This document shows positions 1 through 11,050 of a stretch of 64,000 nucleotides of DNA, piece after piece. The number at the start of each line of letters is the position of its first letter. Positions within the stretch are counted from its first letter, which is position 1. The notes beneath the pieces are model-generated. The model was not told the DNA's origin, made no database searches, and saw only the letters and a list, made by a program, of their open reading frames with translations. Made by a program: the position numbers and the translations under genes. Origin of the DNA: Hysterangium stoloniferum (Eukaryota; Basidiomycota; Agaricomycetes; Hysterangiales; Hysterangiaceae); the NCBI GenBank assembly GCA_015178975.1, contig WHVD01000153.1:124001-188000 (forward strand). The letters are read 5' to 3'.

Positions 1-160
1 ATCCTGTAAACTCATGGCTCCTTCCTACCAGCAGCTCCTATTGAACCACAGGTATATATTTCTTTTCCCAAGTGTGTGAAATATGTTTGAGAATTATGGG
101 ACTAGCCAGTAAGTACCAAACATGCGTATGCAGAGCTATATAGAAGTTCAAAGTTGGGGG
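1..160 (+). repeat. SINE-like unit, 3' body only (truncated by window edge)
   Basis: This is the downstream body of the tRNA-headed repeat seen complete at 9239-9500. It has the same order of landmarks: 'ctccttcctaccag', a 'tatatatt' tract, 'atatgtttgagaatta', 'actagcca', 'aagtaccaaaca' and an 'agaagttcaaagtt' end. The tRNA-like head lies outside the window. Confidence 0.7.
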
Positions 161-714
161 GAGACAAAGCCCCTTTTAGAATACAACTTTGACTAAGCTA
201 CTGTACAGTATTATACCACCTGGAGAGATAGTATAACCCAAACACAGAGCATAGCAAGACCGTCAGCATCCTCAACAGCTTGTAACATATACCAATCAAT
301 CTAACACTTTGCAGTAAATGTGTGTTACCAAATCAACTATTTTTATTTAATACAGTAGATAATGTCACAATGCATAACTCCATAATGCGTAGGGTTGGGC
401 TAAACTGCCTACTCATATACAAAGATATTATAATGCCCTGATTCACCCGGTTTCCAATCATATACATTATCATTATCTACTGTATTTCCTTGTTGAAATT
501 CAAGACCCATATTATTAGGGAGTCATAGATAAGTATAACAGACTAGGTAACATAGTAACAGACTCTTAGTATTTATACAAGGTGATATGGCCCTACATCC
601 CTGTGTGTCCACAAGTTCCGGAGACCACCCCTTTGTCATTCTAAAAATAGACACTGTTGTCCATGATGCTTTCCAACATTCCTTTCACAGAGACTAGACA
701 GTAGAAATGAAAAG
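161..714. repeat. dispersed repeat block, no gene
   Basis: Recognisable copies lie at about 13570-14110, 25290-25900 (inverted), 34200-34640 and 48800-49240 (inverted), with a shorter piece at 22950-23350. Shared landmarks include 'cagtagataatgtcacaatgcataa' parts and 'cccatattattagggag'. No open frame of note and no terminal repeats were identified. It always sits next to the SINE-like unit, so the two may be one larger non-autonomous element. Confidence 0.6.
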
Positions 715-819
715 ATGGACAATACCACTCTTATTGTTGACACAAGGAGGTATGCGCCACCAGTACATGATGGACACGAACAGAAAGTGTTGGTATTACA
801 AGGCAAATCTGTGACTACA

Positions 820-1559
820 CGTGACAGCCGCCACCTTGATCACCTTGCATTACCACTCAATGCCGAAGAACACATTACCCATGACATCACCTCATAATTT
901 CCACCCAAAAACACCACCGTCGGGTCCTACCACGGATCCTGTTGAAATTTTGGCTGTTTGGTAATAATCTCAACATGATGACACTTGTGGGTCTTAATAT
1001 ATTTCGCGATAACACTACATAGTTCTGTATAGTAGCTTAGTAATATCAACGCTTTTTGTTCGTGTCCACGGTGTACTGACATACTGTATGTATACCCCTT
1101 CCCCCTTATTTTCAACAGATCCTACCAAGTTGGGTGCCACTCCGATTTTAAAGAAGGATTCAACATCACAGATATATTCTTCCACACACCGAGCGAGAGA
1201 TGAAAGGATCACCGCGATGTCCAGGGAAATATCTGGGAGAATTGTCAGTTCTGTCAAAGTAGACCATTTCTTGAATCAATACCTCCTTAGAGCTCCCAAT
1301 CTCTGTCCCAAAATTACTGCCGAAACACAGCAAAAACACAAATCTTTCAGTGAATCCAGTTCCGAGTTTGCCATGTACAGGCCATAGGTATGTAATTTTG
1401 TGCTCCCTTTGGATTCCATGCAATTTATTTAGGATATAGATTAATTTCATGTACCTTGATCTGGTGGATGCTCACGACACACCTGCAGTGGACTTCGGAG
1501 GGAAACAAGTCAAGCCAGATACACAAATATTTTCTGCCAATTCCAAGTGATCTGGCCTA
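820..1559 (+). pseudogene. FunK1-type kinase 5' fragment (broken copy)
   Basis: This matches the leader and first exon of the intact kinase gene at 46062-48396. The first-exon block is readable from about 1120 to 1385, then comes a short intron-like stretch and the start of exon 2 up to 1559, where the Tc1/mariner element is inserted. About 180 bp of foreign repeat sits at 935-1118 inside the leader. The codon that ends exon 1 in the intact copy (TGG, Trp) is TAG here, so the exon carries a stop. The rest of the kinase is missing downstream; what follows the transposon at 4844 keeps only about ten more matching bases. Clearly a relic. Confidence 0.8.
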
Positions 1560-4500
1560 AGGTAGGCGTCACTTTAGTTTGGCACCTGTTTATGTAAGCA
1601 AAAAAGTGACCTACTCGCACTCCTTTCTGTGCTTCCACAACATAGATAATCTGTAATTAAAGCCCAGGGAAGTGGAGTTGGGATCCATTCCTCCAGTTCT
1701 CAGGTTTAAAATAATTCACCCTTGCCAAGTAGTAGGACTTACAAATTTTAACTTTTTTTTGAGTCTCTGAATGCTTAAAAACTCATTTCCATGTGATTCT
1801 GAGATTTTCAAAATTTCACAAGTGGCAGTATTGGCTGCTTACATAATCATCATGTGATATATTGGGCAGCCTTGTTTTAAGGGCCTAAAATTGGGAAAGA
1901 AAACTGTATTAAATTCAAATATATGTACTTATCTTACTTACATAAAAATTCTCCTAAGAAAAAGAGGGTATAGCTGCACATGTACTTGTGCAGTAAGCTG
2001 TGCACTTGATCACAGGCCACATTACATAAGCAGTGCAGTGGCAAATGCGCGGTTGCACAGTTCTACTACCATGCCTCAGAAGTCTAAAGCTGCACAATCT
2101 CGCATCAAAAACCTTGGATCCAAGGCACAACAAAAGCCATCAGTGACAATCAAGGATGTCCCAGATGATAATGACTTCAATTGCAAACCAGTTTCTCTCA
2201 ATCTAGATCAAAGCAATGAAAGGATGTATGAGGAAGCATTTATTGTGGATGAAGAAGATGGATCTCTCACCTTGGTAGGCTTTCTTGATGACTTTGAGGA
2301 AGAACCTCTACTAGATCTTGCTCATGATTTGGACTCGGATGATGAAAATGATGAAAATCCTAGAGATAATTACCCAGAGATTCAAGAACTCTCTGACCTG
2401 GAACAGTTCTCAAGGATACTTGCTGAGGCACAGAGGATAGCAGTTGAGGCTGAAGATGAGAGGTTAAAGAAAAACAGGCGACCAAAGAAACATCTCAAAA
2501 GCTCTGCACGAACAAAACAAAGGCATAAACAGATTGGAAAGGACCTAGAGAAGCAAGGTTACCTTTCCATTTGGACATGGTTTGAAAAAGCCAATGCTGC
2601 AGAGAGTGAGGTTAATGAGGTTGCTAGGGGGCAGAATTCTGAGTCAGATGTGGAAATGGATACCCTTGACAAAGATCAAGAGAACATATCTACTGGAAAA
2701 AGCGACTCAGTGAGCTTGATCTTATGGACTGCTGTGGTTATTGTTCTACTGACCAAATATTATTAGTCAATTGAAGAAATTGAAAAACTGGTTAACACTG
2801 AAATATATCCACCTTCCAAAGCTCATGAAAAGGTTGAAGAGCTCCTTCAGGCAGTACGAGAAGGCCAAAAACCTGGGGATAACACTCTATCCACAGAATC
2901 CGATATCATACTGGATCAATTAAATTACAAGGACTTACCAAAGCTTCGGCAAGCCTGTGCAGCACTGACTGTGAAGAGCAAAGATCAGAAAATTGATGTT
3001 CTCTTTCGAGGATGGCTTACTGGGATGGTTGGGACATTGAACCTTTATCTTGACCCACAGCTCTCATATACCTGGCATGAGGCTTCTCTTATTGCATCAA
3101 AATCACAAGGCCATGGAGTTAGCCATGCATGCAATCTGCGAACATGGATACATCAGTTCCTGGGTTCTGGAAAATTACCTCTTCACAGATATGGAAAGCT
3201 ACAGGGTACCCTTCTTGATGATGAGGACTTTTCACAAGCAATACAGATTCACCTGTCTGGAATTGCCAAGAACAACTATATCCAAGCTCAGGATATTGTT
3301 GACTTCATGCAGACACCAGAAATTCAAGAAAGGCGTGAGGAGATTGGTTCCAAGAAAAAGAAGATATCAATACGTACCACACAACGGTGGCTCCACAGGA
3401 TGGGATGGCGATATGGGAGGAAAAGGAATGGTATGTATGTTGATGGCCATGAGAGGGAAGATGTTGTCAAATACTGGATGGAATTTATTGAACGGTGGAA
3501 AGTCTATGACAAGTGGATGTATTCATATGATAATGATGGAAACCATGAAGGTGAACTCACTGGATTCCCTGTCCCACCTGGCCAACATTTCCAGCTCATT
3601 CTTATCACCCATGATGAATCAACATTTTATGAGACTGACCGTCAGAAAACCATGTGGGCCCATCAATCAGATAAAGCAGTCCCATTAAAGAAGGGGGAAG
3701 GTGTTTCTCTCATGGTCTCAGATTTTTTGACTGTTGAATGGGGAAGATTGCAAAGTGAGGATGGGATGGAGTGAGTTAATCTTGCACTCTAAATTTAGAA
3801 TTACTATTTAATCTATGAAATGCAGGTCAGCATGCATTGTCTTCAAAGCAGGAAAAAATCGTGATGGCTACTTCTCGTCTGATGACTTGATCACACAAGT
3901 TGACACAGCCATCGATATTTTTGAAGGACGGACAAATGGGTTTGCAACAGGTCTGTTCATTTTTGATAATGCACTGAGCCATCAGAAGCATGCAGATGAT
4001 GCACTTTCTGCAAGAAAGATGCCAAAGTATCCATCTGCAACCTGGGTTCATCGCAAAGGAGGCTCTCACATGCGAAATACTGTGTTATCAAATGGAGACA
4101 CCCAGTCCTTTTATTTCGAAGAGGACCACCCTACAATGCCTGGATGGTTTAAAGGGATGGAACAAATCATCTGGGAACGAGGCCTATGGAGGGAAAGTGG
4201 CTTACTTGCACAATGTGAAGGTTTTGAATGTGTACAAGGAAAAACTGACTGTTGCTGCTGTCACCTTCTTTTACCCAACCAGACTTTGTGGCACAAAAAT
4301 CTCAACTTGAAGAGTTCATCACATTGCGGGGTCACATCTGTGACTTCTACCCAAAATATCACTGCAAGCTTAATTTTATTGAGCAGTATTGGGGTGCAGC
4401 AAAGTTCCATTACCAAAACACCCCCAAAACCAATAACATTGTTGAGATGGAAAAGAATATGCTTACATGCTTGGATGATATCCCTTTGCTTCAAATCAGA

Positions 4501-4841
4501 AGGTATTTCTCTTATCCTTCTGCCCACTATCTGATCTCATTGTTTTCCCATGCTAGATATACAAATAGGTCTGCCCGGTTCATATCAGGTTATGATCTTG
4601 GACTGTCAGGAGTGGAGACTGCATGGGTCAACAAAAGATACCATGGCCATCATACATTACCTCCAATCATGCTTGCACAAGTATGGCAAGCTCAAATTAA
4701 TATGCCTGTACCATTATAGTGACTCCAATTCATTTTTTGACTTCATAATAAATTTTTCAAAAATTTGATTCACAAATTTGGCTGCTCTTGGCACTTAGTA
4801 ATATGATTACATAAGGTGCTGAACTAAAGTGACACCTACCT
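1560..4841 (+). mobile_element. Tc1/mariner-like (IS630 superfamily) DNA transposon, full length
   Basis: The ends are imperfect terminal inverted repeats. The left end starts AGGTAGGCGTCACTTTAGTT at 1560 and the right end, read on the minus strand from 4841, starts AGGTAGGTGTCACTTTAGTT. Similarity continues through 'GCACCT' and 'TTATGTAA'. A TA dinucleotide flanks both sides (1558-1559 and 4842-4843). The empty site can be read in the intact FunK1 copy, where 'ggcctatccgatatgacac' is uninterrupted. The element holds one spliced transposase gene with the DDE/D layout of this superfamily. About 3.28 kb long. Upstream of the gene (1600-2070) I see only A/T-rich non-coding sequence. Confidence 0.9.
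2071..4719 (+). pseudogene. Tc1/mariner-like DDE transposase, spliced, one frameshift
   Basis: Cut-and-paste transposase acting in the nucleus on the terminal repeats of its own element. I start it at the ATG at 2071. Inferred introns are 2710-2766, 3771-3825 and 4503-4556; all are GT-AG, 54-57 nt, and joining restores a continuous frame. The product would be about 827 residues. It has an acidic N-terminal segment, a basic stretch (KNRRPKKHLKSSARTKQRHK), a helical DNA-binding region, then a catalytic core: first Asp in 'THDEST' (about residue 496), second in 'FDNALSH' (about 595) and Glu in 'LNFIEQYWG' (codon at 4381). A Cys run (TDCCCCH) precedes the third motif. A single frameshift at about 4260-4275, in a T-rich run, separates the second and third catalytic residues, so this copy should be inactive unless it is a read error. 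I recall near-identical proteins being common in agaricomycetes, but could not search. Confidence 0.85.
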
Positions 4842-4843
4842 TA

Positions 4844-5540
4844 TCAGATATGACACAACAGCATCGAGCTTGTGCATGTTGAAGAGGGATGTATGGATGA
4901 TGAAGTCAGTTAGGCAGCAGGCCGGTGATGATTGATTGTTAGGGGTACCTGCGGAACAGTGTGAAGAAGGGATGGTCATCTGTTTGTACATGTATATATT
5001 GTTAGAGTTAAATCCTGAGCGGACAGCTTCAATAATTGTGTCGTTATTGTGCATATTCGACTTTTTTCCTGTTAGCTGGAGAGTGTATGACTGTAGTATA
5101 GTGAACTTCCTAATTTGATATCACCTGTAAACAATTGGGGAATCTTACCTTGTAATTGCCATTCACAAAAATACTGTTCATTGCATTCTTTGCGGTTGAT
5201 TTCTATCCAACAGCCATAAGGCTGACAGTCTCATATTGAACTACCTTTTTGATTTTTGTTTCCACTATTGCCCTGGCATGATCTAACAGTCTACCACCAT
5301 AAAGTAATACACTTAATGCGGTGCTTTGCACGACCCTCAAATAATCAAAGTACCTCTGGGTCCTTGAAAACTTGGGATGGAAGGTTTGCACCCCCCCTAA
5401 GATAATGGAAAGATGAACCAAATAGCCAGTGCCTTGATCGACTCTCTTAATTCGACGAGCATCCCAAGTATTCCAATCAATTTGGGTAGTTGATCGCAAA
5501 ATCCCTGGTGCAAAAGTGATGCCCTCATTCAACTGTGGAG
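4844..5540. repeat. repeat block with hAT-like relic, copy 1
   Basis: This is a third copy of sequence found at 37850-38690 and, inverted, at 44630-45110. On the minus strand it reads as broken coding fragments such as 'HPKFSRTQRYFDYL' and 'KIKKVVQYET'. In the 44.6 kb copy this continues as a phrase like 'VADGWKSIAKSAMN', which resembles the central part of hAT-family transposases. The assignment is tentative. Stops and frameshifts are present in every copy. Confidence 0.4.
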
Positions 5541-6293
5541 TAGATTTTGCTTATCTATAATGTAAGAGCAATGCTATGAAAGCACGAGAGGAAAACATGG
5601 GCTGACTGTTCTGGCAGACATGGCACGGAATGTTGATACCAATAACTTCCCACCTGTTTCTGCTAGAGTATCCCACAGTGATAAAAATGTGCTGTCTGGG
5701 GGTAAATCCAAAAAATGATAGAAGTTCAATAGTAACAAGGGTTATACAAACAAGCCTGAATATGCACGACAATTTGTGAGGCCAAAATATCTCCTGTGTC
5801 GAAGCCACTTCCCTTCACTTTGTTTAAACCAATGATTGACATGCTGGTTGTATGCTGCCTGTCCACATTGTACTGGGTGCTAGCTGGGATAGCACAGACT
5901 CGGTATCTGACATCAATGACAATGATATGAGCAGTGGTGACAGTGGGCAGTGGTGGCGATGATAGTGGGCAGCAGCAGAGGTGATAGTGGAGGGAGTGAC
6001 GGTAATATTGAGCAGCCAGCAGCAAGAAATGACAGTGATAGAAGGTGGCCGCAATGTTGATGTCGACAATTGTCAACAAGAATTCTAAGTGTCAAACTAT
6101 CCATTATGTAATGAGTTCAGATTTGGTGAGTTGATGGGTGATATTTGCATTTAACTCATTGCTATCAAAATATAGACCTGATACAGTTGGGACACCGTAC
6201 TCGCCCTTGAAGATTTGACCCTGCATCTAAATGAATAAACTTTAATATGAGAAAACAAGAAAGTGAACAGTAATATCAATTGCTGTTAAGAAC
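5541..6293. other. non-coding, partly low-complexity stretch
   Basis: No gene seen. Around 5900-6060 the sequence is a degenerate run of gtggtgatagtg/gcagcagc-like words. This keeps several minus-strand frames open by composition alone. No copy elsewhere in the window was noticed. Confidence 0.5.
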
Positions 6294-7086
6294 AGAAACT
6301 GACTGGTGTCGGTAGACTGACGGGGACCGAATGGAAGGACTTGGCTTCAGCTTATGTGCTGTGCCCTCCCAAGTTACCATCACATGTCCGTAAATTTCAG
6401 GTGGGTGGAAACTAGTCCTATCAAGTAAACCTCTTGGTAAACTACCAATTGGAAACTGAAGGATAAGTCGAGGGTTGGGCTGAGAGTTGGAGACTGAGAG
6501 TTGGAGACTGAGAGTTGGAGACTGAGGTTGAAGTTGTAAATGTAGGTTGAATCGTAAATCAGATGGAGTTGGAATGTGATGGTTGTGAATAGATAATGAA
6601 GTCAGAAATTAGAGGGGTATCTAAGTTGGTATTCTGATTGTCTAGTAGTTACATTACAGTAGGTCTATATACGAGTTATTGGCATCTAGAAACTACTAAC
6701 TAAGGGAAGAGCGGAAACACTATTTGACAGATAGACTTGACTAGAAACTGGAAGGTTACGATAAGATCGGAAGCTGTGATTTAGCCGAGAGCGGGATTAC
6801 GAGAAAAGGGAATAGTCCACAGGCTACAAGTATATACAGGCATATGTAAAACATAGAGTAAAACAGATCATCATAATGAAAGGGGACATACCAAAGCATA
6901 ACCAGATGGTCCAAGTATATTTTGACAGGGGCGTAAATGGGGTTTGATCGCCGTGAAGGTATACATCAGTGTCGGTGTTCTGATGGTTGCTGAAACAATG
7001 ACTTGATCAATAACTTGGAATGTCAATAGATGCTAGTATTCTCGGGGACCGTCGGGTTGCGACATGGTTATGACACAGTCATAACA
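6294..7086. mobile_element. solo LTR (793 bp) with perfect 5-bp target duplication ATTGC
   Basis: It starts TGTTAAGAAC and ends GTCATAACA, so the termini are TG...CA. ATTGC flanks both ends (6289-6293 and 7087-7091). It shares the core phrase 'ggcttcagcttatgtgctg' with the LTRs at 10420, 12556, 26938, 55716, 58165 and 61004. It contains a 16-bp tandem repeat (tgagagttggagac-type, three units) near 6480-6526. No internal retroelement sequence is attached. Confidence 0.85.
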
Positions 7087-7091
7087 ATTGC

Positions 7092-7899
7092 AACCTACAT
7101 AAAAAGAACAGTCGCAGATGCTGAAAGCATTCTGTGAGATGGGAGAGGAAGAAACAAAGACAAGGGAAAAATAGAGAGATGGTCACATCAATGTGACATT
7201 GATGCAAGAGACCTATGATGGTAGAAGACACTATGTCACACCACAATTTGCGAGCTGATGCCGAGTTGATGTCTTATGTAATGTGTCACAACTTACCATT
7301 GATTTGTTAGCCATATCTGTGCAGACCCCGATCAGGCTGCGCGATCCTGGTCAGGTCCATGCAGAGCCTGGCCGGCCTGATATCTTGGCTGCACCAGGCA
7401 CAACCAGTCTGCTGGGCACCTGTTCAGACCCTGGGCAGCCAGGATCAGGCAAACCGGCACCTAGTCGGGCTGACAGGCCTGATTAGGATTTTCGGATTTT
7501 TCCGACAATAAGAGATATGAATTTCCTCCTCCTCCTACTCGTGGGGTCTGTCGGCCGTGGTAAATGCTGATAATATGTGAAGGGTTTGCAATAGTTAGTA
7601 GACTTGCTTACCTCCCCTCAGTGGCCAACCATGCACAAGGCCAACGCTAAATAATCGAGCCTGTATAAAGGGAACATGGACAAAGCATGTTATTCCTATT
7701 TTAGTGCAACCTAATTCAGGAAAGTCCCCGGAATATCTAAATATCGCCAACGCCCATAGGGCCTGTATTTTTTATATGCTCAAAGGTCATCATTTATAAG
7801 GGTGGCTGTGGTAACAGTGATACTTCCCTGGGAATTGCTTAGAAGGAGATAAAGTTCTGTCTCAGACTATAATTAAAAAAATCCTTAAAAAGTCCAATG
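7092..7899. other. single-copy non-coding region with one GC-rich patch
   Basis: No copy of this stretch was seen elsewhere in the window. At about 7315-7490 a GC-rich patch is full of short variants of 'gcctggtcagg' and 'caggatcaggc'. It can be read as a 67-codon open frame with no start-context or splicing support. I do not call a gene here. Confidence 0.4.
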
Positions 7900-8440
7900 A
7901 TTGATTGCAATTTTATTTACTAGGAAATTCTATAGTTTTTTTAAGGGACGGCGAGGCGAGGCAGCCACAACACAAGTCGCTGGTACATGCCTGGAGCTAC
8001 TAGGCGGTTATAGCCAGGTGCACCTGCGTTCGAATAACCCAGACAATATCTTCTATTCGTTGGAGAGGTTGAACATTTGCGAGGCAGATACCCTACTTCT
8101 AAAGGTACATATTTCCTTTCCTCTCCAGCCTTCACGAATTGACAACTCATAAATGCAGTCCAGTTTACTATCACTAATATTGAAATTATCGCGACATGAT
8201 CTTAGTAGCGAGGAAATTGTTGCGGAGACTCGCCTTGCCGGAGGGAATTTCTGGAAAGAGGCGGAACTCGGAGTTGGGGCTTGTGGGACAACGACAACGG
8301 ATCTGGCACCTCACAGAAACAGATAATTAATTAGTATCAAGCTGTACTAGGACTTCAAAACCCGAATGAGTTTATTACTACATTGGGATGATTTTCAATT
8401 ACAGGGTGTATTTCAACACTGTTCAAACTGACATACTCGA
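7900..8440 (-). repeat. FunK1 3'-flank repeat, copy 3 (inverted)
   Basis: On the minus strand this equals the sequence downstream of the FunK1 copies at 37090-37700 (+) and 45400-45985 (-). Landmarks are the 'ctggctataaccgcctag' phrase, 'gcgacatgat' and 'acagtgttgaaatacaccctg'. No FunK1 coding sequence is attached here, so a recombination or truncation separated it from a kinase copy. Confidence 0.75.
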
Positions 8441-8940
8441 GCCCTAATGCTCGTAATCCCTCGCTAACCTAAATCTCCGAAAGGTCAATAGCTGCGCCAT
8501 CAGCTTTCTTTACATAACGAGCCCGGGGAGAATGAATATAGATTTCTGTTTCGAAAAATTACCAAACTCGGGGCAACCTACAGTCCTCTATACTTATTAA
8601 GGGCATGGCGCGCTGATGCGGAGTCCTCGGTGGCTGCTCATATTCCTCTTCGTAGCTCTTGGTTTGTTTCAGGAATCAAGCCAATATCAGAACCAGGAGC
8701 AACAAATCGAAGAATTCTTTGAAAAAGCGGAATCTCCGCGTCAGGACTCACAGACAATTCCTGGGTTTTTCGTGTTTCGGCGACACCTTCGAACCGTACA
8801 TACTTAATACTCACTCTTTGTAGATTTAAATGGAAAGGGAAGCCTCCTAAGTATCGACTTTAGGCTGTCGGGGCCGCGCCGGTGTGGTCAAATGAATAGT
8901 TGGTCTCCTGTCCAAACTTAAATCTATAGTCTGCACATTG
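8430..8940 (+). repeat. small-ORF module, partial copy
   Basis: It begins near 'ctcgtaatccctcgctaacc' and runs through the small conserved open frame to 'taggctgtcggggc' and 'gtggtcaaatgaatag'. The same order is found at 27640-28160, inverted at 11840-12340 and 32990-33330, and at 63000-63480. This copy retains more CpG than the 12 kb, 28 kb and 63 kb copies. Confidence 0.7.
8616..8807 (+). CDS. repeat-borne small ORF with N-terminal hydrophobic segment (copy A, 63 aa)
   Basis: I do not recognise this protein. It has a short N-terminus, a hydrophobic run of about 14 residues (WLLIFLFVALGLF) that could be a signal peptide or membrane anchor, a Gln/Glu-rich middle (QNQEQQIEEFFEK) and a conserved end (IPGFFVF then a basic RR). 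Four full-length and one truncated copy of the same frame exist in the window, all without stops or indels despite many CpG-type substitutions. That could mean selection, or simply a short frame surviving by chance. No intron or clear promoter was seen. The start ATG follows 'gcatggcgcgctg'. Confidence 0.35.
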   Translation: MRSPRWLLIFLFVALGLFQESSQYQNQEQQIEEFFEKAESPRQDSQTIPGFFVFRRHLRTVHT

Positions 8941-9095
8941 GCACCAGGCTTACAAAACGTAGCCTGAGATCGAATACCTGTGCTCTTATGGTCACCAATC
9001 CGCGTCAGTGAAGCCTTCAAGTACGTTTTGTGAGTCGCCACGTCTATCTCTGAGTAAAAGCCACTGATCTCGCGTTCCCTTTAGATATCTATCCG
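8941..9095 (-). pseudogene. Ty1/copia RNase H fragment plus LTR tail (copy 1)
   Basis: The minus strand contains the phrases 'RYLKGTRDHGF' (split by the edge) and 'LTRIGDHKSTGIRSQATF', the start of a degenerate copia RNase H domain. It matches 30880-31009 and 53190-53290 (inverted). Bases 8941-8954 are the last bases of the small LTR that interrupts this domain in the other copies. Compared with the 30 kb copy, about 560 bp of copia reverse transcriptase sequence is deleted at about 9090. Confidence 0.7.
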
Positions 9096-9238
9096 TTTGT
9101 CTCTGTATATACTAGTACAACAAATTAAGCTGTAATATGACAAATTAGTCTGGAGGAAAAAATAGCAGTCAAATCCAAAATGTTACAACGGTGGTGTCGT
9201 TGTTCAGCATCTAATAGAATGTGGATGTCGTAAGTAAG

Positions 9239-9332
9239 GCTTCGGTAGCTCAGCGGTAGAACGTGAGATTCTTACAGTCCCCCTGACCGGGTAGGATTCT
9301 CAAGGTTGTTGGTTCGACTCCCGCCTGAGGCA
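9239..9332 (+). tRNA. tRNA-Lys(CTT)-like gene with 22-nt intron, copy 1
   Basis: Acceptor GCTTCGG pairs with CTGAGGC (including G-T pairs) with discriminator A. The D arm is GCTC/GAAC (one mismatch here). Anticodon stem TGAGA pairs perfectly with TCTCA once a 22-nt intron after position 37 is removed. The loop TTCTTA gives anticodon CTT. The internal box B GGTTCGACTCC is perfect, and a run of T (attttta) lies just downstream as a likely Pol III terminator. The T stem has one mismatch in this copy. Copies at 30097, 50325 and 54358. Identity as Lys is inferred from the anticodon position only. Confidence 0.6.
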
Positions 9333-9500
9333 ATATTTTTATCCCGTTAAATCACGGGCTCCTTCCTACCAAGAGTTTCCCATTGAATTAGATATATATA
9401 TATTTTTCCAAGCGCGTGAAATATGTTTAAGAATTATGGAACTAGCCATCAAGTACCAAACAAGCATATGCATAACTATGTAAAAGTTCAAAGTTTGCCC
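9239..9500 (+). repeat. tRNA-headed SINE-like unit, copy 1
   Basis: The tRNA-like gene is followed by a conserved body of about 165 bp: 'atttttatccc', 'aaatcacgggctccttcctacc', a TA-rich tract, 'gtgaaatatgtttaagaattatgg', 'actagccatcaagtacc' and an end at 'gtaaaagttcaaagtt'. Related units, with intact or degenerate heads, are at 1-160, 13330-13585, 25795-26065 (-), 29930-30190 (-), 33970-34205 (+), 49245-49475 (-), 50178-50418 (-) and 54358-54620. Confidence 0.65.
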
Positions 9501-9510
9501 CCAAGATATA

Positions 9511-11048
9511 CACAGGGAAAACCCGTCCCTCTCTTTAAAAGATTTTGGGATCCGTAGTAGAGCCTTATCTTATATAAACTCCAATAAACTCTATTGGATC
9601 CTTATAAGATTTAAAATTGGTTAACAATCCAAAAAGTAGGTGGAGGGTGATCAGGTGTACATAGGATTCTTTAAGCATCAACCATATCATTAAATATAAA
9701 CTCCTTCAATTTTGTATAGTCCAGTGGGATTCTGGATCCCATTATTGTTCCTGTGATTTGTCAGAGAGTGATCCAATCAAAAATCCACAAAACTCTCAGA
9801 TGTGGTTGCAGGATTTAACATCACATGTGCACAATCAATCAATTTAAAATCCCATTCACATCCCTGGATTTGATGGAATTACAAATTGATATAGAATCTG
9901 TTAGATGGTCCACAATTGAGTTAAACTCTCCTTTGTTCTCCACATGATCAGAAGAGGTTAAATCACACTGGCTCCTCACAATTGTCACAAAACATGGAGC
10001 CAGTGTGATTTAGCCTCTTTTGATAATGTGGAGAACAAAGGGAGTTTACATATATTTGACAAGCAGTTGGAATACAGGAGAGTTCAACTCAATTGTGGAC
10101 TATCTAACAGATTCTATATCATTTTGTAATTCCATCAAATTCAGGGATGTGGATGGGATTTTAAATTCATTGATTACACACATGTTCTATGTAATGCTAA
10201 ATCCTGCAACCACATCTGGGAGTTTTGTGGATTTTCAATTGGATCATCCTCTGACAAGTCACAGGAAAGATAAAGGGATACAGAATCCCACTGGACTATA
10301 CAAAATTGAAGGAGTTTATATTCCAATAATATGTACACTTGATCACCCTCCACATACCTTTTGGATCCTTACCCAATTTTAAATCTTATAAGGATCCGAT
10401 AGAGATTATGGGGGCTTATTGTTACGACCCGTTCCCGGATGTTTCAATATCCGACTTCCGACTTCTGACTTCCGACTTCCAATCTCCGACTACGGAACAT
10501 CATAGTTACCATATCATCCGCATTCTTCCCTTGTTCCACATTTGGTAATTGTCCATTGACAAGTATTCACTCGTTTGTTTATTATATTCCTGTTACGGAA
10601 TATTGTGTTCCCAATACGTCCTATTGTATTTCTGTTTTAAGATTACTTTCTGTTTCCATCTTATTATGGTCTTAGTTTGTAGTACAATAACGAGAAGACT
10701 TATATTAGTTTCCGCGAATTTGTACTTTACCTTAGATCTGATATTGACTTAGTTTCTTATTCCTTCTCCCGTCTTTCTGTACGCTCAATATTCGGAACTC
10801 TTCGGAACTCTGAATATCTGTATCTTCCATCGTAAGTCTCACCTCCGAAATTAAGGACATTGAGCGTTTGCGTAGAGGCGCAGCACATAAGCTGAAGCTG
10901 ACATCCTGACCCTATCAGATAGTTCCCGACTTCCTGGACACTTTCCAATAGTTCCGGAATAAGTTTCCGACACGTTACTTAACATTTATATAAGATAAGG
11001 CTTTACTACAGATTCTAAAATCTTTTGGAGAGAGGGGTTTTCCCAGTG
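9511..11048. mobile_element. foldback MITE (Tc1/mariner-like ends), interrupted by a solo LTR
   Basis: Flanked by TA (9509-9510 and 11049-11050), with termini CAC[A/T]GGGAAAACC on both sides in inverted orientation. The two halves, about 9511-9985 and 10000-11048, are inverted copies of each other, meeting at 9935-10030 where 'gccagtgtgattta' words face each other around a short loop. Without the 565-bp LTR and its 5-bp duplication it is about 968 bp, matching the uninterrupted copy at 28956-29909. No transposase is encoded; open frames inside are a by-product. Confidence 0.85.
10420..10984 (+). mobile_element. solo LTR (565 bp), left arm only
   Basis: TGTTACGACC...ACTTAACA. Flanks are CTTAT (10415-10419) and TTTAT (10985-10989), a 5-bp target duplication with one C/T difference. 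The inverted-arm copy of the MITE reads straight through the site ('ggggtttatataagataagg' on the minus strand at about 28990-29025). It carries a short 'cgacttc' tandem near 10450-10485. Family members: 12556-13083, 26938-27438 (-), 58165-58729 (-). Confidence 0.9.
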
Positions 11049-11050
11049 TA

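Noticed and set aside
2971..3774. Separate proteins at 2971-3774, 3815-4534 and 4252-4719
   Set aside because: They are exons of one transposase gene split by introns and one frameshift.
5551..6104. Overlapping minus-strand frames of 63-117 codons
   Set aside because: Low-complexity gtg/gat/cag composition; several frames open simultaneously and no domain.
7283..7486. 67-codon Pro/Gly-rich frame in a GC-rich patch
   Set aside because: Short degenerate sequence repeats explain it; no splice or start support and no copy elsewhere.
10020..10382. 120-codon frame (and its mirror at 29042-29392)
   Set aside because: Lies inside one half of the foldback MITE; the conserved frame is explained by the duplication.
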